Positions 6,192 through 10,668 of a stretch of 10,668 nt of DNA are shown one piece after another. The DNA lies in the NCBI GenBank assembly GCA_038244055.1, contig JBBRTW010000239.1:1-10668 (forward strand), given 5' to 3'. The stretch's first letter is position 1. Every line of letters starts with the position of its first letter. Under the pieces are notes generated by a model. The model did no database searches and was not told where the DNA came from. It saw only the letters and a program-made list of their open reading frames with translations. The position numbers and the translations under genes are program-made. Source of the stretch: DASPKW01 sp038244055. GTDB taxonomy: Bacteria; Planctomycetota; Phycisphaerae; Tepidisphaerales; Tepidisphaeraceae.

Positions 6192-7349
6192 ATGTTCGTC
6201 GACGAAGCCCACATCCACATCAAAGCCGGCGACGGCGGCAACGGCTGCGTCTCGTTCCGGCGCGAGAAGTACATTCCCAAGGGCGGGCCCGATGGCGGCG
6301 ATGGGGGGCGCGGCGGGTCGATTGTTTTTCTGGCCGATGCTTCCGAGAACACGCTGATGACCTTCGCGGGCAAGCATCACTGGAAGGCGGATCGCGGCAA
6401 GGATGGAATGGGCAAGAAGATGGCGGGCGTGGGCGGTGAGACGTTGACGATCAAGGTGCCCGTCGGCACGCTCTTTTTCGATGAGGATCACCACATTCTC
6501 CTTGCCGATCTCGACAAGCCGGGGCGGAAGGTGGTCATGGCGCGGGGCGGGCGCGGCGGGCGCGGCAACTGGCATTTTCGTTCGCCCACCAACCAGACCC
6601 CGCGCTACGCCGAACCGGGCACGCTCGGCCAGGAGCGCCACCTCAAGCTCGAACTCAAACTCATCGCCGATATCGGCCTGGTCGGACTCCCCAACGCGGG
6701 CAAGAGCACGCTGCTGGCGGCGGTGTCGGCCGCCAAGCCCAAGATCGCCTCGTACCCGTTCACCACGCTCCAGCCGCAGCTCGGCATCGCGGAAATCTCC
6801 GGGCATCGGCGGCTGGTGGTGGCGGATATTCCCGGATTGATCGAAGGCGCTCATTCCGGCGCGGGGCTGGGGCACGATTTTCTGCGGCATATCGAGCGGA
6901 CCAAGATCATCGTCCACCTGCTCGATCTTTTTCCTCCCGATGGCACGACGCCGGCCGAGAATTACCGGGCGATTCGCAAAGAGCTCGAAGCGTTCAGCCC
7001 GATGCTGGCGGAGAAACAGGAGATCATCGCGGCCAATAAGATCGACCTCGCGCCCGATGACGACGCGGTTGAATCGCTAAGAAAAGAGCTTCCCGGCAAG
7101 GAAATTTTCCCCATCTCCGGCGCGGTGCGAAAAGGGATCGCGCCGCTGATGGAAGCGCTCTGGAAAAAGCTCCAGGAGATCAAAGAGGCCGATACCGGCC
7201 CGCAGTTCCACTACGCGGCCATCGAAAAATCCCCCGAAGTGCTCGATGCGACAGGGCTGCCCGATGCAACCGATGTGGAAGATGAACCCCTGCCGACCGA
7301 GGGGCTGATCGAAGGGGAAATGGAAATCGAAGAGGGGCTGGAAGAATAG
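6192..7349 (+). CDS. obg: Obg/CgtA family ribosome-assembly GTPase
   Basis: Obg is an essential GTPase acting in late 50S subunit assembly and stress control. The 385-aa product has the glycine-rich Obg fold (1-158: KAGDGGNGCVSFRREKYIPK, GGPDGGDGGRGGSI, ARGGRGGRGN). The G domain follows: G1 GLPNAGKS (165-172), switch region YPFTTLQPQLG (188-198), G3 DIPG (212-215) with the Obg-typical LIEGAHSGAGLGHDFLRHIERT stretch, G4 NKID (282-285), and G5 near ISG (308-310). After about residue 345 there is no recognisable OCT domain, but an acidic Glu/Asp tail instead. MFVDEA is the canonical N-terminus, so the ATG is secure although no Shine-Dalgarno site precedes it. rpmA upstream is the classic neighbour. 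Confidence 0.98.
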   Translation: MFVDEAHIHIKAGDGGNGCVSFRREKYIPKGGPDGGDGGRGGSIVFLADASENTLMTFAGKHHWKADRGKDGMGKKMAGVGGETLTIKVPVGTLFFDEDHHILLADLDKPGRKVVMARGGRGGRGNWHFRSPTNQTPRYAEPGTLGQERHLKLELKLIADIGLVGLPNAGKSTLLAAVSAAKPKIASYPFTTLQPQLGIAEISGHRRLVVADIPGLIEGAHSGAGLGHDFLRHIERTKIIVHLLDLFPPDGTTPAENYRAIRKELEAFSPMLAEKQEIIAANKIDLAPDDDAVESLRKELPGKEIFPISGAVRKGIAPLMEALWKKLQEIKEADTGPQFHYAAIEKSPEVLDATGLPDATDVEDEPLPTEGLIEGEMEIEEGLEE

Positions 7350-7513
7350 AGGGGAACGAAACGAAGGCAGTGGCCAAGTGGCCGGCGGAGGAATTCTCGG
7401 ATGATTCCCGCAGGCGCTTTTCGCGGAGGCGCTCGGCCTGGTCGCGCGGGGATTCGTAGTCGAGAGGGGGCATGGACGAAACTCTACTGGCTGCGAACTT
7501 CTGCAATGAAGCA
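7350..7513. other. Spacer after obg; possible small-gene remnant on the minus strand
   Basis: No repeat occurs for 164 bases past the obg stop. On the minus strand an ATG at 7473-7471 opens MPPLDYESPRDQAERLREK and about 15 further residues with G/C-biased third positions and amphipathic-helix character. The frame then runs antisense into obg with no sensible protein. It could be a decayed or truncated gene start, or noise. No Shine-Dalgarno site was found. Confidence 0.25.
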
Positions 7514-7672
7514 CGAAATCCGAATCTCGAAATACGAAACAAATCCGAAATTCCAAGGCGTCAATGTCCAAAACACAAACGGATTAGCTTGGCAACCGGC
7601 CCAGCCATTTTAAACTTTCTTCTCTCCGCGTGATTGAGATTTGTTTCGGATTTCGAAGTTCGTATTTCGAGA
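7514..7672. repeat. CGAAATN heptad repeat with opposed arms between obg and the permease gene
   Basis: The left arm (7514-7552) is CGAAATC, CGAATCT, CGAAATA, CGAAACA plus four bases, CGAAATT. The right arm (about 7638-7672) is its inverse. Two perfect matches join them: 7525-7538 with 7659-7672 (14 bases) and 7535-7545 with 7638-7648 (11 bases). About 90 bases of ordinary sequence separate the arms. The right arm ends at the base next to the permease stop codon. The genes on both sides converge here. Confidence 0.8.
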
Positions 7673-9847
7673 TTACTTCCTGGCCTCGGGCGTCTTTCGC
7701 AGCAAGTAAATCGCGACCGCGATCAGGACCAATCCAATGGCCGTCAGGATATAGAGCCAGGGATCGGCCAGCGCGTTTTCATGGGGGAGGATTGATGGAG
7801 CCGTGGCGGGAAGTGTCGAGGGAAGTGTGGACGGGAGCGTGGAGGGGAGCGTTGCTGGCGCGGTGGATGGAATTGTGGCGGGGAGTGTGGTTGGACTGAG
7901 TGGGGCGGCGCTGGCGGGGGGGAGCGTGATGGCCATCAGGGCGAGGGAGGCGGTGTCGTAGAGGAAATGGGTGAGGATGGGAATGAGAAGCGAGCCGGTG
8001 CGGAAGACGAGGTAGCCCATGAGCGCGCCGAGGGCGAAGCGGATGGGCAGGCCGTGGAGTTCGAGGTGGGCGGCGGCGAAGAGGAAGGCGGTTACGAGAA
8101 TGGCGGTGCGCGGGCGGGTGCGGCGCATGAGGGAGGTCTGAATGGGCCCGCGGAAGAGGAATTCTTCGAAGGTGCCGGCGAAGAGGCCGATGAGCAGGGC
8201 GGTGATGACGGGGTGGGCGCGGAGGGCGGGGAAGAAGACATCTTCCTGCATTTTGCGGAGTTCATCGGGCACGGACCAGAGGGTTTCCTGAAGCGCGGAG
8301 ACGAGGTTGGAGATGGGGACCAGGCCGATGCCCAGGAGGATCGCGGCGACGATGGCGGCGGGGCGCGGGGCGTAGAGCTTGAAGGTTTCGCGCCAGCGCC
8401 ATTTGCCGATGCGGGCGAAGAGTGCGGCCGGGCAGAGGATCAGGAAGATCTGGGTGAAGATGGTGACCAGCACCGGCGCGAAGGGCGTGGCCTCGGGGTG
8501 GGTCATATCCGTGAAGGTGAGCTGGAAGGTGGGCTGGATGTAGAAGAGCAGGAGGAGGCAGACGGCGAAGAGGGCCATGGCCTCATCGATGGCCGGGAGG
8601 CGCGGGCCGCGCTTGCCGCCTTTGCCCAGGCCCTTGAGCGAGAGCGGTTCCCAGGAGGGGTTGACGAGTTGCTCGTTGGAAAACAGGCGCGCGGCCACGG
8701 AGAGGAGCAGGCCGGCGTAGAGAAAGCTCGAGCCGGCGGCCAGGGCGAAATCGCCGAGGCTGGCCTTATCGCGGAGGACATCGCGCATGAGGAGGGTGGT
8801 GTTGGCGATGGGGGTGATGAGCAGGCCGGGCGTGGTTTTCACATCGGCGATGGTCAGGGCCATGCTGGCGAGCGGGAGGAGCATGGCGGGGGTGGCGTAG
8901 GAATTGGCCTCGCGGAAAGTGCGGGCGAGTAGGCCGACGATGAGGACGAGCGAGGTGAAAAAGACCAGGGCGGGGACGGCCGCGAGAAAGGTGAGAAAGA
9001 GGGACCAGGAGTTGATGGAGCTGAGGGACATCGACTCGCCGGGGGCCATGATGGAGGTCATGCGCCAGATGACCAGGGACATGGAGAGGACGTTGAGGGC
9101 GGCGGTGACCAGGCCGCAGAGCAGCACGAGCAGGCCCTTGGCCATGAGGAGCTCGGCGCGGCCGGCGGGGGTGACCAGGAGAGTTTCCAGCGTGCCCAGC
9201 TCGCGCTCGGTGGTGGTGGCGGCCAGGGCGGGGAAGAGCGCGCCGAGCATGCCGGTGACGAGGATCAGGAGGGGCATGAGCTGGCTCAGCCGCGAGCCCA
9301 GGCGCTGGGTGTTGGTGGAGATGTCGATGGTGTCGCGGGCGATGGGGCGGGTGATCTCGGGGGGGGCGCGGTAGGTTTTGAGGCGCTGGGTGATGATCCA
9401 TTCCTGGTAGCCATCGAAGATTTTTTCGAGCTTGCGCTGGACGAAATCGGCCTCGGTGCGGGAGCGGTCCAGGCGGAGGGTCAGCTTGGGATCGTGGCCG
9501 GTGAGCAGGTCCGGTTGGAAGCCCTTGGGGATTTCCAGGACGGCATCGATTTCGCCGGCGCGCAGGCCGCGCTCGGGGTTGGGCGAGGCGTAGAGTTCGA
9601 GCGCGTTTTCCTTATCGGCCAGGCGGCGGGCCAGCTCGGGCGCGCCGTCGGCGTTGACGATGGTGACGCGGTAGGTTTTGTTGCGCAGGTCGTCGATCTT
9701 GGACTTGCCGATCATCCCCATGCCGATGGTCAGGAGCGGATAGAGCACCAGCGGCACGCCGAACATGACGGCCAGCGAGCGGCGATCGCGCAGGAGCTCG
9801 CGGAGCTCCTTGCGGAAGACGGTTTTGATGATGGAGAAGCGGAGCAT
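7673..9847 (-). CDS. ABC-2 type permease fused to a CPBP intramembrane metalloprotease
   Basis: A 724-aa membrane protein with two parts. Residues 1-400 are an ABC-2/NatB-like permease: a first membrane helix (about 25-45, after FRKELRELLRDRRSL), a large extracytoplasmic loop (about 50-185), a membrane bundle from 188, and the ERELGTLETLLVTP motif (215-227) typical of this permease class. Residues about 425-640 are a CPBP (CAAX protease/Abi) domain with EEFLFR (561-566, the EExxxR glutamates), FLFAAAH (588-594) and HFLYD (627-631), the expected zinc-site residues. A Thr/Leu/Pro/Ser repeat (654-685) then leads to a last membrane helix (about 696-716). The motor ATPase is not in the window. Natural fusions of this kind are known in databases; the transported substrate and protease target are unknown. 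The ATG lacks a clear Shine-Dalgarno site. Confidence 0.92.
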   Translation of the reverse strand: MLRFSIIKTVFRKELRELLRDRRSLAVMFGVPLVLYPLLTIGMGMIGKSKIDDLRNKTYRVTIVNADGAPELARRLADKENALELYASPNPERGLRAGEIDAVLEIPKGFQPDLLTGHDPKLTLRLDRSRTEADFVQRKLEKIFDGYQEWIITQRLKTYRAPPEITRPIARDTIDISTNTQRLGSRLSQLMPLLILVTGMLGALFPALAATTTERELGTLETLLVTPAGRAELLMAKGLLVLLCGLVTAALNVLSMSLVIWRMTSIMAPGESMSLSSINSWSLFLTFLAAVPALVFFTSLVLIVGLLARTFREANSYATPAMLLPLASMALTIADVKTTPGLLITPIANTTLLMRDVLRDKASLGDFALAAGSSFLYAGLLLSVAARLFSNEQLVNPSWEPLSLKGLGKGGKRGPRLPAIDEAMALFAVCLLLLFYIQPTFQLTFTDMTHPEATPFAPVLVTIFTQIFLILCPAALFARIGKWRWRETFKLYAPRPAAIVAAILLGIGLVPISNLVSALQETLWSVPDELRKMQEDVFFPALRAHPVITALLIGLFAGTFEEFLFRGPIQTSLMRRTRPRTAILVTAFLFAAAHLELHGLPIRFALGALMGYLVFRTGSLLIPILTHFLYDTASLALMAITLPPASAAPLSPTTLPATIPSTAPATLPSTLPSTLPSTLPATAPSILPHENALADPWLYILTAIGLVLIAVAIYLLRKTPEARK
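7793..7888 (-). repeat. Coding 12-base repeat: eight TLPS-type tetrapeptides
   Basis: Residues 654-685 of the permease/protease read TLPA, TIPS, TAPA, TLPS, TLPS, TLPS, TLPA, TAPS. Codons vary at synonymous positions, so the peptide rather than the DNA seems to be conserved. It is a flexible, proline-rich tether between the protease domain and the last membrane helix. Confidence 0.8.
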
Positions 9848-9871
9848 TTGGAATTACGAAGGAGACGAGAA

Positions 9872-10033
9872 TTGTCAGTTGTCAGTTGTTCGTTGTCAGT
9901 TGTCAGTTGTTCGTTACATTTGTCGATCACAACCATCTTCCACAGACTACTGACAACTGACAACTAACAACGGACAACTAACAACTAACAACTAACAACG
10001 GACAACGGACAACGGACAACGGACAACGGACAA
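9872..10033. repeat. CNNACAA heptad repeat block with opposed arms
   Basis: The left arm (9872-9913) is two copies of a 21-base set: TTGTCAG, TTGTCAG, TTGTTCG. A 36-base spacer follows. The right arm (9950-10033) is twelve 7-base units in the opposite sense: CTGACAA x2, CTAACAA, CGGACAA, CTAACAA x3, CGGACAA x5. On one strand all units fit C-N-N-A-C-A-A with only positions 2-3 varying. Arms of at least 14 bases pair perfectly. It fills the spacer between the aldo/keto reductase stop (three bases away) and the permease gene start. Confidence 0.9.
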
Positions 10034-10036
10034 ATA

Positions 10037-10668
10037 TCAACCTACCACAGAATCATTATTCTCCGCCCGTCCTTCGAGATAAAACCAGTTGTGGATCGGC
10101 TTGAGGATCGCGAGCGTTTCGGCCAGGACCTTTTCATCGATCGGCTCGGCGGCCCACTTAGCCCACTGGGCGATTCGCCCGGGGTTGGCGCTGCCGGTGA
10201 CGCAGGTGGTCATGTCGGGGTGGGCGATGGAATACTGGAGCGCGAGTTTGGCGATATCGCTGCCGCGGGCGGCGCAGTGCTGGGCGGCTTTGGATGCGAT
10301 TTCGCGGACGTGGGGCGGGGCCTTATGCCACTTGGGCAGGGGGGCGGCCGTGAGCAGGCGGGCGCTGAAGGGGGCGGCGTTCATGATGCCGATCTGCTTG
10401 GATTGGAGATAGGGGACCATGTCGGCCAGCATCGTGTTCTGGAGCGTGTAGTGGTTGTACGAGAGGACGACGTCGAGATCCGTCCTGTCCAGAACGTACT
10501 TGAACATCGTCATCGGGTAGCCGCTCACGCCGATGAACCCGATAAACTCGCTGGAGATCGCCTCGCCGCTGCCAAACCCGGGCACAAGCGATTCCAGCAG
10601 CCGCTGCGGCGGCAGCGAGAACGCCACCGCCTCGCGGTAGGTCATGCCGCCCGCGCGAATGGAGAGAC
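10037..10668 (-). CDS. Aldo/keto reductase family protein, N-terminus cut by the window edge
   Basis: An NAD(P)H-dependent oxidoreductase of the (beta/alpha)8-barrel aldo/keto reductase superfamily; the substrate cannot be assigned. The frame is open to the window edge, with 209 residues visible. Family features: FIGVSGYP (a beta strand after the catalytic region), DVVLSYNHYTLQN, a SKQIGIMNAAPFSARLL segment, LALQYSIAHPD, and TCVTGSANPGRI, the usual cofactor-binding C-terminal strand and loop. The visible part resembles the D-threo-aldose/L-fucose dehydrogenase-like branch. The catalytic Tyr and Lys lie in the missing part. The segment just before FIGVSGYP (about residues 20-43) is not the usual RLREEGKVR-type helix and may be an insertion. 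The permease gene follows on the same strand after the repeat block. Confidence 0.88.
   Translation of the reverse strand, partial: LSIRAGGMTYREAVAFSLPPQRLLESLVPGFGSGEAISSEFIGFIGVSGYPMTMFKYVLDRTDLDVVLSYNHYTLQNTMLADMVPYLQSKQIGIMNAAPFSARLLTAAPLPKWHKAPPHVREIASKAAQHCAARGSDIAKLALQYSIAHPDMTTCVTGSANPGRIAQWAKWAAEPIDEKVLAETLAILKPIHNWFYLEGRAENNDSVVG

Noticed and set aside
5561..6373. Minus-strand frame across rpmA, its spacer and the start of obg
   Set aside because: It overlaps two secure plus-strand genes and translates palindromes and heptads; there is no family resemblance.
7967..8932. Plus-strand open frame rich in Gly/Glu/Ala opposite the permease/protease gene
   Set aside because: Its composition is the antisense of Leu/Ala/Pro-rich membrane codons; the opposite strand has full domain motifs.
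9872..10033. CRISPR array
   Set aside because: Units are seven bases, contiguous, with no unique spacers and no cas genes; this is a simple tandem repeat in opposed arms.
9848..10036. Transposon or insertion sequence between the last two genes
   Set aside because: No transposase frame, no terminal inverted repeats of an IS type and no target-site duplication could be seen; only heptad arms are present.

Overview
The window is GC-rich and gene-sparse by bacterial standards. It holds eight coding regions (one cut by each window edge) separated by unusually repeat-rich spacers. Everything is bacterial: a full DnaA, ribosomal protein L27 and an Obg GTPase. The combination of a solitary dnaA (no dnaN/recF/gyrB beside it), a split ribosomal/Obg locus, an ABC-2 permease fused to a CPBP protease, and many short-period intergenic repeats is what I associate with Planctomycetota, perhaps a Phycisphaerae-like lineage. 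That taxonomic call is inference and not proven by any single base.

Layout. 1-1083 (+) is the 3' part of an AmmeMemoRadiSam-type radical SAM enzyme (amrS). It converges on dnaA (minus strand, 1290-2837) across a spacer made of 9-base and 7-base repeats. Upstream of dnaA lies about 700 bp without a credible gene, with an AT-rich patch and degenerate DnaA-box-like sites, so it is a candidate (unproven) origin or dnaA control region. Next comes a minus-strand two-domain GNAT acetyltransferase (3541-4524), divergent from a secreted protein of unknown function (4601-5353, +). Then rpmA (5585-5839, +) and obg (6192-7349, +) occur in the usual order but without rplU in front, and with a 352-bp spacer packed with palindromes. 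obg converges on a large minus-strand membrane protein (7673-9847), an ABC-2 permease fused to a CPBP intramembrane protease. A further repeat block separates it from the C-terminal part of an aldo/keto reductase (10037 to the window edge, minus).

The genes are mostly housekeeping: replication initiation, ribosome structure and ribosome-assembly GTPase, redox or radical enzymes, and transport or proteolysis. They do not form one pathway. The most unusual signal is between the genes. At least five spacers carry tandem repeats with the same 7-base period but unrelated sequences, several arranged as opposing arms able to fold on each other. Repeat or palindrome elements lie within 0-17 bases of seven of the eight stop codons. 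No tRNA, rRNA, CRISPR array, insertion sequence or transposase was seen.
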